NCBI RefSeq assembly: GCF_009674725.1
Contig: NZ_WKKH01000020.1
Coordinates: 18,229 to 82,228, forward strand
Length of the DNA: 64,000 nucleotides
Direction of reading: 5' to 3'
Origin: Pedobacter petrophilus
GTDB taxonomy: Bacteria; Bacteroidota; Bacteroidia; Sphingobacteriales; Sphingobacteriaceae
This document shows, piece after piece, positions 33,838-45,700 of this stretch. A program made the translations under genes and the position numbers. The stretch's first letter is position 1; the number at the start of each line of letters is the position of its first letter. The notes beneath the pieces are model-generated. The model worked only from the letters and a program-made list of their open reading frames with translations, searched no databases and was not told the origin of the DNA.

Positions 33838-34179
33838 ATGGCAAATCCAACAATCAACCAGAATGGTACTGCAACCATTACACCTTCACAGAATTGTACC
33901 ATCACCACTTCAAGTGGCGTTGCAAGTACCATTAACACGGTGAACACTTCCACTTCAAATAACCTGATGGTGGTTATTTCCGGTGTGCCAACCGGCGCAT
34001 CTGTATTTGTGAATGGTCAACCCTCTACTTATTTAAATGGCCTATTTACGGTACCTGCGAATTCACCTTCATTCGCTATTGTGGTATACGGAACCCTGAT
34101 GGGGGCTGTTATCACCATCCAGAACAACACCAGTTCAGCCGTGCCTGCCAGCGCTTTAATTACTTGTGTAACGGCTTAA
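33838..34179 (+). CDS. Small Ser/Thr-rich beta protein, first gene of the giant-protein cluster
   Basis: A 113-residue protein without signal peptide, membrane segment or known domain. Composition is rich in Thr, Ser, Asn and Val with alternating strands (NLMVVISGVPTGASVFVNGQ, FAIVVYGTLMGAVITIQNN). Two Cys (residue 20 and near residue 110) could pair if exported. Its C-terminal half resembles the next gene's product (G-P-x-S-x..NG..NG..P..IVV..QN..C), so the two may be paralogues. It probably shares a transcript with the downstream genes. Confidence 0.65.
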   Translation: MANPTINQNGTATITPSQNCTITTSSGVASTINTVNTSTSNNLMVVISGVPTGASVFVNGQPSTYLNGLFTVPANSPSFAIVVYGTLMGAVITIQNNTSSAVPASALITCVTA

Positions 34180-34196
34180 GTTTTAAACTTTAGCAG

Positions 34197-34601
34197 TTGA
34201 AAATTTTAAGAAAGACAGTAAAAGGAGGAGTATGTATCCTTGTTTTCTTTCTGATGATGTTGAGTTGGACCCTGGTATTAAGTCAGAGTCCAGCAAAACA
34301 ACATCAGAAAACAATTACACTATTGCCCTTTGAATACACCCAACTGAAGACTAATAATGGTACATTTTGTGTGTATTATATGCGAAATGCAAGCCTTTCC
34401 AATATTGCAGTCGCCGTGAATACCGGAGCACCAGATTCCATTAAATACGATAATGGGTCACTTTTTAACGGTATCCATACTTTAGCACCGGGGCAACAAA
34501 TTATTGTAGTTGGGGACTTTAAAGGGGAGCAGCTTTCTACCATTAACCTGTCTGTGCAAAATGTAGCAATTACCACGATGCTCTTTTGTCCTGGTCATTG
34601 A
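34197..34601 (+). CDS. Small exported beta-rich protein, second gene of the cluster
   Basis: A 134-residue protein that begins at a TTG codon (34197), as no ATG precedes the signal sequence. Residues KILRKTVKGG form the basic n-region and VCILVFFLMMLSWTLVLS the hydrophobic core, so it is exported or membrane-anchored. The mature part ends with GDFKGEQLSTINLSVQN and a Cys near the C-terminus, similar to the preceding protein. Function unknown. Confidence 0.6.
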   Translation: MKILRKTVKGGVCILVFFLMMLSWTLVLSQSPAKQHQKTITLLPFEYTQLKTNNGTFCVYYMRNASLSNIAVAVNTGAPDSIKYDNGSLFNGIHTLAPGQQIIVVGDFKGEQLSTINLSVQNVAITTMLFCPGH

Positions 34602-34631
34602 TTTTTATTATACCTATTAAATCAACCTATT

Positions 34632-37600
34632 TTGAGCCAGATCACCAGTGGCGTTACTTTTAGTAATGCAAAATTCGGAGGCGGAAGTTTATATGTTGCT
34701 GAAGCGCAAGGCAGCGAATTTGCCGCAGTATTATTACCTGCTGGCTCAGCATATACAGAAACGCTCATTGATTTACCCACTGCTTTTCAGCAGCAGGTTT
34801 ATTTTCTTTTTAGCAGAGTTGAACTGTCGAATACCGTCACCGACGACTATCAGAAGTATCTATCGTCGTTTAGAACGGGGACGGGCATTGCAGGTTTTCT
34901 CGGCCTAGCCTGGATTCTGGATATTGCTTTACCACTTTCTACCAGCAATACCACGGTCATCAACCTGGTTCAATACAACTCAGGAGGCAATTTTGTGGTG
35001 GCCAAAACCACCAATCTTGATATTGGAAATAACTTCGCTACCCTAAACATTGATAATAACACGGTGGTGGCCTACACTCCGCTGGATGCACCAACAAACA
35101 TAGAATTCTCCTACAACAGCAGGTATCCGAACTTAAGTTTTGCGAATAAGACCATTGGTACACAATCGCTTTTCAATAGCAATATAACCATCCCATTTGG
35201 TATGGTTGGGACAGGAAGTTTCAGGTTTTCTCATGGATTGAATCTGAAGATGGATTTTCAGGGATATGGACTTCAAAATAATTATTACTACCTCAGCAGC
35301 AGCGTATTGAACGTTTTTACGTATCCAATACTTCAGCAAGGGGTGAATGTGAGCGAATATGCCATGACACAGACGCAGATAGATTTGCTGGACATCGGCA
35401 ATGTTGCTCAACTCAACACTTATTTTGCCCTTACCGGTAAAATATACAACACCAATTCAGGCAATAACAGGGATGCGAATTTCCTAAGTTACCATGCAAT
35501 CAACACCGGATATCCCATTGGATTGGTGCCTTTTATAGATTTAGAAACTACAACTGAACTGATCAATAATATATATCCGACCACCTACACGGCCAGGTTT
35601 GTCATTTCTCCATCGCCTCGTAATGCAACGAATCTCGTGTATTACATGGTTCCTGAAGGGGATTTCTACCTCAATATGAGCGCCAGTCCAACTGCTATTC
35701 CCGATGAGAACGGACAGTTTGATTTTCTGCCAGGGCTATCAGGTACGGAAGTGATCACTTTTACTCCTTATAATAATAGCGGAGAAAGCCCCGTTGGAGA
35801 TAGGATGCGGTTTATTAGTCGCCAGCCCGCATATGCACCCAATTTTCCCAGTGAGCCGGTTTCCCTGGCACAGCCTGGTACAGACAACCCTGTGCTGACT
35901 TCAGAATACCTGACGTCCTGGGCCAATATTGTTTCTTCCAGCGCTGCAAATGTCCAATATGCCTGTCAGCCGCAAGGCGCCTCTTTATATGCAAAAGGGC
36001 ATGGGATTGCTTCAGAAAACAGCAATTCAAGCTTCCTTGGTTTCTTTGAGCCTTCAGTGGAAATGCCTCAAACGGATGGTTTTTATGTGCCTATGGTTCC
36101 TTATCTCGGGATTCCGGCAAATTTACCGCCTGGAACAGGCGATATTAAGTCTTTTGAATCGAAAGTGCTGAGTGCCGAAAGGAAAGCTAAAATTACAAAC
36201 AGCTTTTCAACGCCTAATGCCAGTAAAAGCAGGGCTAAAAGAGCGATGCTTTCCGCAAGGGCAAATGGTTCAGGTTATACACCATCAACCACCCCTCAGG
36301 GTCTCGTGGCTAATGTAATGGATACAGGGAGCTGGAGCTTGCTCAACCTTGCCCAGAATACTGTAAACGAAGACTCAAACGCACACTGGTATGTGAGTCC
36401 TGTTGATCAGGTACCTGATCCTGCTCCGGAATATCAGCTGAGTTTTATCAACCTGAGTTCGGAACTGCAGTCGGCCTTTCTCACCAATCAGCAATTTGTG
36501 GTGATGACGAATAATCAATACATGGGTACTTTGTTTTCTACGATACAGGATCAGGCGGGAGGCACAAGCGCTGAAGCGATCTTCAATAACAAAATGTCGA
36601 TTGAAGACTGGCCATTCGATTTCAATGTAGGGACCAACAATACTTACGCAGATTACAATAACGTACTGATTTTTAAATTTTGTCAGGGGACGGTTTTGGA
36701 TAGGGTGAAGAACCCGAAAGACTGGACGCAGGCAGATGCTTTCAATATTGCTCCGGATGCTTTAGATGGCTCCTATACTCAGCTGGTCGCCATTTCTTCC
36801 TGGCTGCAAAGTTACCTGCAGTCTGCCGAAACCGCTTACTATAATGCTGCAAATGCAGCACAAAGCGCTGATGAGGTAAATTATTATGAAAAATTTCACC
36901 GGATCATTAACGATCCTAACTGGAATGGTATCCTTGCCCTTAAAGCGGACATCAATTTACAGGAATTCCCACAGCAGTTAAAAGGACTGATCAGCGGGAT
37001 CAATCTTAAAAATTTCAATGCACACCATGTGGGCATAGAAGTAAACCGGGTAGATGCAACCGGTATAATTACCATGGGACCAGTCAGCTCTATTTTCGGG
37101 TTGATCAATTACGTCGATCCGGCTTATGGCGTACAGGTGGCACAGGGATTAAGTGCAGACAAGCCGATCCCGCCTTTGGCGAATGCCACCTATGATTTTA
37201 AAGTACTTTCCTTACAGGTATTATTCGAGAATACGGCCATTAAAAGCTTCTCCAGCAAGATCCAGCTCACGATGAACAACCTGTTTTCAGATCACGTATC
37301 CCATACCAATAATAAATACGGTGCAGCAAAACTCAATACGGTGGTGCTGAATGGTACTTATCAGGATCATAATGGTACTGCTGTATATGTATTTGACAAT
37401 AAAGACGATAACCTGTTCTACTTTGACAGTAACTTACTGCAAAATGTAGAGATTACCAAAATACAATTCAATACCCTGACCACTGATTCTTTAGCGGTTG
37501 ATATTGAAACACGCTTCCTGATGTGGGGATTTTTGAATTTTGAGGTCATCAGCTGTGTGCCACCACAACCACCGCCACCACCGGAAGTGGATCCGGGTAC

Positions 37601-38354
37601 TTTAACGCCATATATTTTCGATGCCTGGTCTTTCGGAATAGAAACCGGAGAAGATGAGAACCAGAAGCCTATTTATCAAAAAGGCCTGAGTTATTCGGAT
37701 CTGTATATTGAAATGGGCTTTAATCTGGACAATCCGTCGGTAGTGAGTTATGCTTTTGATGCGGGTCAGATCTCTTTTAACTCTTCTCAAAGTACTACCC
37801 GTAACAGTAGTTTATATCCAAATTTCGCTTTGTCGATAGCGAAACTTATGAGCGGTAACGATGAGTCTGCACCTTCCAGTCAGGGTTTTCTTACACTTGG
37901 ACTTCCCCGGGTAAATGCGAATGGACTTTCCGGCGATTGGTTTGGCTTGCAGATGAACCTGAACCTGGGGAGTCCGGGGGAACTGGCAGGCAACCTGGGA
38001 TTCAATGCCAGTCTTTTACTGGCCTGGAGCCCCGGGGAACAAAATGACTCGAACAAATACAATATCCTCATCGGCATAAAATTACCGGGCACTTCCAGCA
38101 ATGCGAAATTGCTCAGTATTCAGGGCCTGTTAAAATTAACCATCGACAAGCTGCGCCTGCAATACATCCCATCTACGACTGAAGAGACCCAGGGTTCTTA
38201 CCTGCTTACTTTATCGAACATCGCCTTGAAATTCCTGGGCATATTGAAGCTTCCACCAGGTGGAAGCACAAATTTCCTGCTTTTTGGGAACCCCAATAAG
38301 GGCGCTACCTCCAGCAGTCTGGGATGGTATGCCGCCTACAATAAAACGCCTTAA
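34632..38354 (+). CDS. 1240-residue protein of unknown function, third gene of the cluster
   Basis: A very large beta-rich protein starting at a TTG codon (34632), without a signal peptide. Residues ~1-400 are Asn/Tyr/Thr-rich strands; ~510-560 is a basic Ala/Ser linker (SRAKRAMLSARA); ~570-970 is mixed alpha/beta. A Pro-rich hinge (QPPPPPPEVDPG, near residue 980) leads to a ~250-residue C-terminal module with repeated amphipathic strands and the ending FPPGG-like LPPGGSTNFLLFGNP and LGWYAAY. The style of this module recalls DUF6603-type proteins, an uncertain impression. Same direction as the EEP and giant genes around it. No function can be assigned. Confidence 0.7.
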   Translation: MSQITSGVTFSNAKFGGGSLYVAEAQGSEFAAVLLPAGSAYTETLIDLPTAFQQQVYFLFSRVELSNTVTDDYQKYLSSFRTGTGIAGFLGLAWILDIALPLSTSNTTVINLVQYNSGGNFVVAKTTNLDIGNNFATLNIDNNTVVAYTPLDAPTNIEFSYNSRYPNLSFANKTIGTQSLFNSNITIPFGMVGTGSFRFSHGLNLKMDFQGYGLQNNYYYLSSSVLNVFTYPILQQGVNVSEYAMTQTQIDLLDIGNVAQLNTYFALTGKIYNTNSGNNRDANFLSYHAINTGYPIGLVPFIDLETTTELINNIYPTTYTARFVISPSPRNATNLVYYMVPEGDFYLNMSASPTAIPDENGQFDFLPGLSGTEVITFTPYNNSGESPVGDRMRFISRQPAYAPNFPSEPVSLAQPGTDNPVLTSEYLTSWANIVSSSAANVQYACQPQGASLYAKGHGIASENSNSSFLGFFEPSVEMPQTDGFYVPMVPYLGIPANLPPGTGDIKSFESKVLSAERKAKITNSFSTPNASKSRAKRAMLSARANGSGYTPSTTPQGLVANVMDTGSWSLLNLAQNTVNEDSNAHWYVSPVDQVPDPAPEYQLSFINLSSELQSAFLTNQQFVVMTNNQYMGTLFSTIQDQAGGTSAEAIFNNKMSIEDWPFDFNVGTNNTYADYNNVLIFKFCQGTVLDRVKNPKDWTQADAFNIAPDALDGSYTQLVAISSWLQSYLQSAETAYYNAANAAQSADEVNYYEKFHRIINDPNWNGILALKADINLQEFPQQLKGLISGINLKNFNAHHVGIEVNRVDATGIITMGPVSSIFGLINYVDPAYGVQVAQGLSADKPIPPLANATYDFKVLSLQVLFENTAIKSFSSKIQLTMNNLFSDHVSHTNNKYGAAKLNTVVLNGTYQDHNGTAVYVFDNKDDNLFYFDSNLLQNVEITKIQFNTLTTDSLAVDIETRFLMWGFLNFEVISCVPPQPPPPPEVDPGTLTPYIFDAWSFGIETGEDENQKPIYQKGLSYSDLYIEMGFNLDNPSVVSYAFDAGQISFNSSQSTTRNSSLYPNFALSIAKLMSGNDESAPSSQGFLTLGLPRVNANGLSGDWFGLQMNLNLGSPGELAGNLGFNASLLLAWSPGEQNDSNKYNILIGIKLPGTSSNAKLLSIQGLLKLTIDKLRLQYIPSTTEETQGSYLLTLSNIALKFLGILKLPPGGSTNFLLFGNPNKGATSSSLGWYAAYNKTP

Positions 38355-38385
38355 TCAATCAGAATGTAGCCAAAAGAAATACTTT

Positions 38386-39723
38386 ATGACAAAAATACTG
38401 TATTGGAACATAGAAAATTTTTCGATAAATAAGATCAACGATCCTAATGCGAAAAGAAAAAGAAAAAGTAAAGCACCCACTGGTGTGGTTGCCTCAGGGA
38501 ACCGTAGTGATTTGATTTTAAACGCGATGAAGGCAAATACACCGGATATTTTTGTGATCGTTGAGACTACAACCGGTGCGGGTGCAGAGGGTACTTTAAT
38601 CAACGCAGGAGGCAGTCAGGCAGCATTGGATTTGTTGCAAAAAATACGAAGCAAATTTGGAGTAACCTGGATGTTGGTTCCTCCTTTAATTGTTGGTCAA
38701 GGTACTTTAATGGAAGGGGTTTGCGTATTTTTCAACAGTAACAGCAAGCTGTTTTTTACAGGTCCTTTTGGCTGGCAGGGCGGAGTGAACCCTGCAAATC
38801 CTGTAGCTGGCGTGACAGTAGCCTATGCCAATCCATGGGATACAGCATTACCGGCTACAAATACGCCAACCACTGCCGGGATTATTAACGGTGGTTTGGC
38901 ACAAAATCAACTTGCCGGACAATGGTTATACGATGATGGGGCTACTCCGCCGATAAAACTGGAATTTCCGAGCGTTGGTGAACGCCCACCTTACCTCACC
39001 ACATTCTGGGATGCCGGCAGCAACAGAAATATAAAATTAGTGGCTTATCATGCCCCTCCGCCAGATACGAAAATTTCCGCTGCAGGGGTCGATTCCTTAA
39101 GCCAGATCAGAGAAATCACCACGCTGCTCCAGGCGCAGGATGATGTGATCATCATGGGCGATTTTAATGTCGATCTATCAGACGAAGATTCGGCGGATGA
39201 GGCTTATGATAGCCTTATTGCGGATAGTTATACCAGGCAGATTAACCCGACTACAGATTCCGATTTTCCTGATGTAGGGTATATCTGTACCACTATGTAT
39301 GGTACTTCAGGAAAGAATAAAGCAGAACCTACCAATACCAGGGGCTATCCCGCATATGGATATATGACGCCAAACAGTTACGACAATATGCTGACCCGTT
39401 ATGGGAATATAACCAGGGTACCGGTTTCAAGCAAGATCACGATCGTGAACCTGGTTGCAGGTGCTCCTTATACTAAAGCGACTACACCCGCTTATGCCGG
39501 TGCAAAGGGAACATTGATTTATACTACTGCAATGGCAAAGGATAGCAGAGCTACAGATCCTTTAGCACCAGTTGCCTTGCTGTTACCCCCAAATCCAACA
39601 CCCAATGGAAACGGCGGATATGCGCCAAAGAAAAAAGGTGTCGGAATAAAATTCCGGGAGTGGGCCAACTACGGTGTAGTAAGAAGCACCAGCGACCACA
39701 TGGGTCTAATTATTGACTTTTAG
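38386..39723 (+). CDS. Endonuclease/exonuclease/phosphatase (EEP, DNase I-fold) family enzyme
   Basis: A 445-residue member of the EEP superfamily (nucleases, sphingomyelinases, inositol phosphatases). Start is the ATG at 38386 (MTKILYWNIENFS); the frame is open further upstream but overlaps the previous gene. Metal and catalytic motifs are WNIENF, the Glu in VIVETT, YHAPPP, the central GDFNVD, YDNMLTR and the final SDHMGLIIDF, so the active site looks complete. Two insertions (about 130-200 and 360-420) make it longer than typical members. No signal peptide. Its place between two giant proteins suggests a common role, perhaps as an effector-like enzyme. Confidence 0.8.
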   Translation: MTKILYWNIENFSINKINDPNAKRKRKSKAPTGVVASGNRSDLILNAMKANTPDIFVIVETTTGAGAEGTLINAGGSQAALDLLQKIRSKFGVTWMLVPPLIVGQGTLMEGVCVFFNSNSKLFFTGPFGWQGGVNPANPVAGVTVAYANPWDTALPATNTPTTAGIINGGLAQNQLAGQWLYDDGATPPIKLEFPSVGERPPYLTTFWDAGSNRNIKLVAYHAPPPDTKISAAGVDSLSQIREITTLLQAQDDVIIMGDFNVDLSDEDSADEAYDSLIADSYTRQINPTTDSDFPDVGYICTTMYGTSGKNKAEPTNTRGYPAYGYMTPNSYDNMLTRYGNITRVPVSSKITIVNLVAGAPYTKATTPAYAGAKGTLIYTTAMAKDSRATDPLAPVALLLPPNPTPNGNGGYAPKKKGVGIKFREWANYGVVRSTSDHMGLIIDF

Positions 39724-39743
39724 TTCTTTTAAGAGATATTATT

Positions 39744-42700
39744 ATGAGTTTACAACCACTTGCCGACGAATTTAAGCAACAAGCCAGCCAGAATAACGGT
39801 AATATCACGGTGAATGCAGCTTCATTTACCAAAGCAGGACTTAGTGTCCCTGCAGATTTAGACCTTATGCTGACTGCCGGCTATCAGCTTGCTGCAGATA
39901 GCAGTCTGCTAATTGACACCAGCGGTACCACGATAAATGATCCGGTAGGGAACACCCTGACCATTACAGGGGCGGCAAGTGTACTCCAGGTGGAGGCTTC
40001 TAATACGGCAGTTTCCTTTGTCGTTACTGATGATGGCCTGGGCAATGTACAATTTGTAATTGTCATCACCTTAAGCAACTGGACTTTTGCCACAAGCTGG
40101 CCATTTATGGTAGGCGGTATTTATAGCGATTTACCTTATACCCATCCGACCCTTATTTTTTCATCAGCCTCTCAAAGCCAATATCTATGGCAGCAAAACG
40201 AGATCAGCTTAGTGGCCGGTCAAAATTTTGCCGGTCTGATCCAGCTCACCGGAATACTTGCGCCTATTGTAAATTTCCTGATTGGCTGGGTTAATGGTAA
40301 GCAAATCGCCTTATCAGGTAAGCTTGATCCATCACAGGTAAATAATGATACCATTCTTTATCCGGAGATGGATTTAAAAGTGATGTTGGATGTGCAGGTG
40401 ATTCCATTTAGCTTTCTTATAGTAAAAAGTCCGGCGATAGGCTTTAAAATTGAAACGGTAGACGATGCGGAAACTGAAGCCAGGATGATTGCGATGGATG
40501 GAACTGAATCCATGCTTGTATTGGAAGAAGATGAAGACGAAGATGGTGATATCGTACAGCTCTCCAGTCTTTATTTTGAATTACAGCTTTTATTGGGAAC
40601 AACCATCCAGATGGATTTCAGTACCAGCGTTACGCCTGATCAGAACACTTATTTCCTTGGTGTAACGCCTGATCCCTCAACACCCCTGACACCGCTGAAC
40701 CTGTTTTCTTTAATGGCAGGCAATAACTGGTTTACCATTTTGCCGCCTGCACTTCAACAGTATTTAAATGCGATTGCCTTTAAAGGTTTTGCAACTACGG
40801 TAAGCTTCAACAATGGTTTTACTATTGAAAGCGCTTCGGCAACAGTAGGTTCTACGCAACAATGGGTTTTGTTTGAAAATTTCATCATCAATGAATTTGA
40901 TGTGACCTGGCTGATCATCGGACCAGGTAAAATCAATTCGCAACTGATCCACCTGAATGCCAGTGTTGATTTCTTTCCAACCATATTCAAGGGTGGATTT
41001 GACGTGGAAATCACCTCAGATCTCACTTTATCCGCTTCATTCGAAGGTTCTGTTACCTTTAATGATTTAATGAAGGCGATTACCAATGGAGCCATAGATA
41101 TCCCTCCAAGCCTGCTGCTGGTAGAGTTTACCAGCTTTGGAATAGCGATGGACATCAACAATAAGTATTATGAGTTCTATGCCAATACCAATATCAACCT
41201 TAATTTTATTACCAATATTTCCGTTACCAATGGCAGCCTGAAAATCACTTCTTCTACGCCAACCAGCGGAGAAGGTAAAAGTGTGTTTACCGCAGCGGTT
41301 AATGGTTTGTTTGCGATAGGAGGCTTGCAGCTCAATGTGGATGTGAACTACAGCTCTGCAGCTGCTGGTGGATGGAATCTGAGCATTGCTATGCCTGCAG
41401 GGAAAAACCTGGATCTCGGCGCGCTGATCAAACAGTTGTTTAATGCCATTGATTTGCCGGATAGCTTCCTGCCAAGCTACCTTAAAATTACCCAGTTCTC
41501 ATTGGTTTCATACGTGCCAAATGCGGCCACAGGAACCAGTACCTATGAAGTGAAAACAGCAATTGTCTGGAAATTCACCTTCCCGATCATCGACCAGCCG
41601 ATCAATATCCTGGCTAATTTAAGGTTGAAATATGAAAGTACACCATCCGCAAACGGTCCTGCGGTAACGAGTTATGAGGGCGCCATTGCCGGAACCGTAA
41701 CATTGGAGTATTTCAATGCAGAGGTGAATATTGGCTACGACTTTTCAAAAAATAATCAATTGCTCTCGATCCAGTGGGAGGGATTCATCACCGAATATAA
41801 CGTTACCGAGGCATCAAAAACCATCACTTTCCGCATTGAAAAGTGGTCTGTAGGTAGCCTGATTACTTCCTTTATGAAAATGATGGGGGATCCTACTTTT
41901 GAACTGGATTCGCCATGGGATTTACTGAACGACCTGAGCCTGGACGGCTTCTCTGTGACCTATGATCTGGATACAAAAGACATCAAGGTAAACTACAAAT
42001 TCGGAAAGAGCCTCAACCTGATATTTATTACCATCAATGGCATCAGCCTGACCAAAAATTCAACAGGGGTATTCATCGCATTTGATGGATCATCACCGGT
42101 TCCTGGTGTGAACGACAGTAATTTGTTTAAACCAGAGAAAGGCGGACAGGACATTAACAAAATGCCTGAAGTACCCGGACAAGGTTCAGAATATTTCGGA
42201 CTCTACCTGCTGGCCATGGGACAACATGTGGAGCTGGCCAACAGTGCATCTTATCAATCCATTAAAGAGGTGACCGATGCCATGCAAAAGGCATTTACGG
42301 AACCGGAACCGGGCACTATTCCGATAGGGCCAGGTAATACGCTGCTTAGTTTTAATGAAGACAGCAATTGGCTGATTGCCACCAGTTTCGGGGTGTTAAA
42401 TGTAGGCACCAAGGATAAGCCGGTCTGGACAGTTGATGCGCAGATTGTGTTCAACGACCCGAATCTTTATGGGCTCCGCATTGCCTTAAGTGGCGATAAA
42501 GCGAAAGTGCTGAAAGGACTCGTATTTGAGATCATGTATAAAAAGATCTCAGATTCTATCGGGGTCTACCAGATGGACCTGACGCTGCCGGATAAATTGC
42601 GCAACCTGCAATTTGGGGCGGTTAATATTACTTTGCCATGCATCAGTCTGGAAATCTATACCAATGGCGACTTTAAAGTCGATATCGGGTTTCCGCACAA

Positions 42701-45700
42701 CATGGATTTTTCACGGTCCTTTACCCTTCAGGCCATTGTGCCGCCGGGAATTCCGGCAATGGGTTCAGGCGGATTGTATTTTGGCAAGCTAAGCAGTGCA
42801 ACCACCACTTTGGTGCCGGCAACCAGCTATGGTAACTTTAATCCGGTACTCGTATTTGGAATAGGGCTACAGGTTGGCGTTGGCTACAGTGTCGATTACG
42901 GAATCATGAGTGCAGGTTTTAGCCTCACCTTATTCGGGATCATTGAGGGGGTAATTGCAAGTTACCATCCATATCAGGGTTCACTGGAAGGTCAGGAGAA
43001 AAACCTGCAGACGGTCGAAACTTCTTACTACTATTACCTGAAAGGTACAGTGGGGATCATTGGTAAATTGTACGGCTCTATCGATTTCGGAATCATATCT
43101 GCCAGTGTAAATATTACCATCACGATCTATGTACAGGCAGTCTTTGAAGCCTATAACAAAATACCGCTGGCCATCGTGGCGGCTGTTGACGTCAGGGTTT
43201 CTGCACGTCTGAACCTTGGTTTATTCAAAATCACCATTCATTTCAGCTTTACCGCAACGATCAGACAAGACCTGACCATCGGAACGGATAATCGCGCTGC
43301 AGCGCCATGGAACAAAGACCTGACTGTAGCATCAGCAGCCTCAGCACTGGAGATGCCACAGTATAGGATGATGTCCGGTAAGACTGCCAGGCCAAGGCTT
43401 CAGTTTAATACCATACTGGCCACGGGGTCTGAAGAAGCATTGCCAGTACTTAATTTATACTTTGTACCGCATCTAACGGTTTCTGCACCTAAAGGAAGCG
43501 ATCATCTGAATAGTCAACAAGCACAATACGTAGCTACATTGTTCATTGATGCACCAGATCCAAATGGTCAGGGTGATGGTACCACCTCATTTGAACGCAT
43601 GAGCAGTGATTTCTTCCGCTGGTTGGTTGCCAATTATATAGATCCAAATGCAGGACTGACTACCCGTTCTGAAATTGATGCACAGGGGATATCAAAACTT
43701 GATCTGGACAACTTAATCGCATTGCTGTCTAACGAGGATAATCCTTTTCCGATTCCTACAGCTGATTTGCTGACCTTCCTGCAAAGTTCATTTGCGGCGG
43801 TCAACATTCAGAATTTAGGAGAAGACCTTCCTTCTGCGGCAATTTTCCCGATGTTCTATGACTTGAGTTTAAACGTACCAGGTATTCCTTTGCACATTGA
43901 TTTCAGCCAATACAATATGGCGACTGCCGAGTATTTGGAAGAGGTGAAGAAATGGTTTGCCGAACTGGAAGTGAGCGTTTCGGAAGAAAGTAATTCGGCG
44001 CCACAAGCGAAAATAGCGGACGCGGCAGAACCAAGCTATAGCATGTCGACCTTTGTTTTTGAAGATTACTTTGTGCTGATCGGAAAACAACTCGCCGGAT
44101 ATGGATCTGATGCGATGAACAATTTCACTTACAAAATTAACAACACAGATGATAAAGTGGCTGTGGACCGTAGTTTGCAGGTCATGACTTCATGGGCAAA
44201 TGGCCTTACCGCAAATGGTTATTCCAATCATGTCATTTTGCAGGACATTGCTGTTGCCAACCAAAATCATCCGCTTACTGCTGGTGTATCACTTCAGATC
44301 ACGGGTCATATGCGCCTGATTGCAAGCGCTGATACCTTTAGTTCGGTGGCGATGCTGTATGCAATTACCCCAGCGATGCTGATCGTTCAAAATGGTACGG
44401 TGCCAAGTTTGCTTGCGCCGGGACAGGCAGTCAAATACAATGGTAATTCTTATACCGTAAATGCAGGAGATACGCTGAAAGCAGTGGCAGCCGGGTTAAA
44501 CACCACACTGGCCTTACTTTCAGGGGATCTGGTATTCCAGAAAACGGCGGTAACGCAGCCTGGAGGATGGTTAATCATTGGAGCAGCAGTTTACACGGCT
44601 AAAAACGAGGATACCTTTACTTCAGTCGTGACTAACATCTACAAAAATGTGGATGTTGCAGGACTATTGATGCAAAACCAGGTCACACCAGGCTTGTTCA
44701 TCAGCGGAAATACATTTGTTTATGATTCGAAACTGTATACCATTGTGCCGGGAGATACGCTGACCAGTATGGCAGAAAATCTTACCGTGGCCACTAAAAC
44801 TACGGTTACTCCGGAAAATCTGGCTGCAGATCCTGTTGTACAGGCGCTGAATATCCAGCCGCTCGGACAACTGTTAATTCCACCTTTCCTTTACAGCGCT
44901 GTTACTTTTGATGATCCGGCCCAGGCGGATACTTTGCTTAGCCTTTCTGTGACTTACAGCACTACTGTGGCATTGATGGCTTCTAATTATTCAAATCAGA
45001 ACATCACTGACCTGTTTTACAATGGAGAAGGTTACAGTAGCGCCAATATTCCGGGATTAGAGATTCTGGATGTGAGCAGCATTCTGGCTTATTTCACAGA
45101 AAATGGCTGCTACGGACAATTGTCTGGTATGGCATCCAGGTATCAGCTGCATGGCATGCGTTTGCCTACTAATTTACCGGGACTGACCTTGTCAGCAGGA
45201 TCCCCATGTCCAACAGACAGCGATTGTGCACTATTCGCTTTAACCGGTCAGGAGTTTGTATTGCCAGCAGATGTGGCCAAAGGTTTTGAAATCCAGCTGA
45301 TCAATTCTTCGCTGAGCTGGTTGCAGATTGATGGAAAAACTATGAATGAACCGGGAGGAAATATGCTTTCCGTAACATTGGATGATCCGGATATTGAACA
45401 AATCAATACTTTGCTGAATTATGCACAGCAGACGGGGATCAAACCGGAGGTGCTTTCATTGACGCCAATGAAGCCTTATGACCTGTTGCCATTACAATAT
45501 ACCTTCCAGACCGTTACCAAATGGCAGTCGTCCGGAAAAGTAATCCTGCCTTATGGTAGCATAGGCAGCCAGAATGATATTTCTCCATTGATCTGGATGT
45601 TTCCTTCAGGAATGCTTGCGCAACTGGCTTTGCCGAAATTGGCGGGATCGATGTTTGGCGTTCAGATTGGACAGTATGATGCTGCAAAAGGTATGATGAA

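Noticed and set aside
38260..38385. N-terminal extension of the EEP enzyme
   Set aside because: It overlaps the end of the 1240-residue gene in another frame, and the EEP fold begins exactly at the ATG at 38386.
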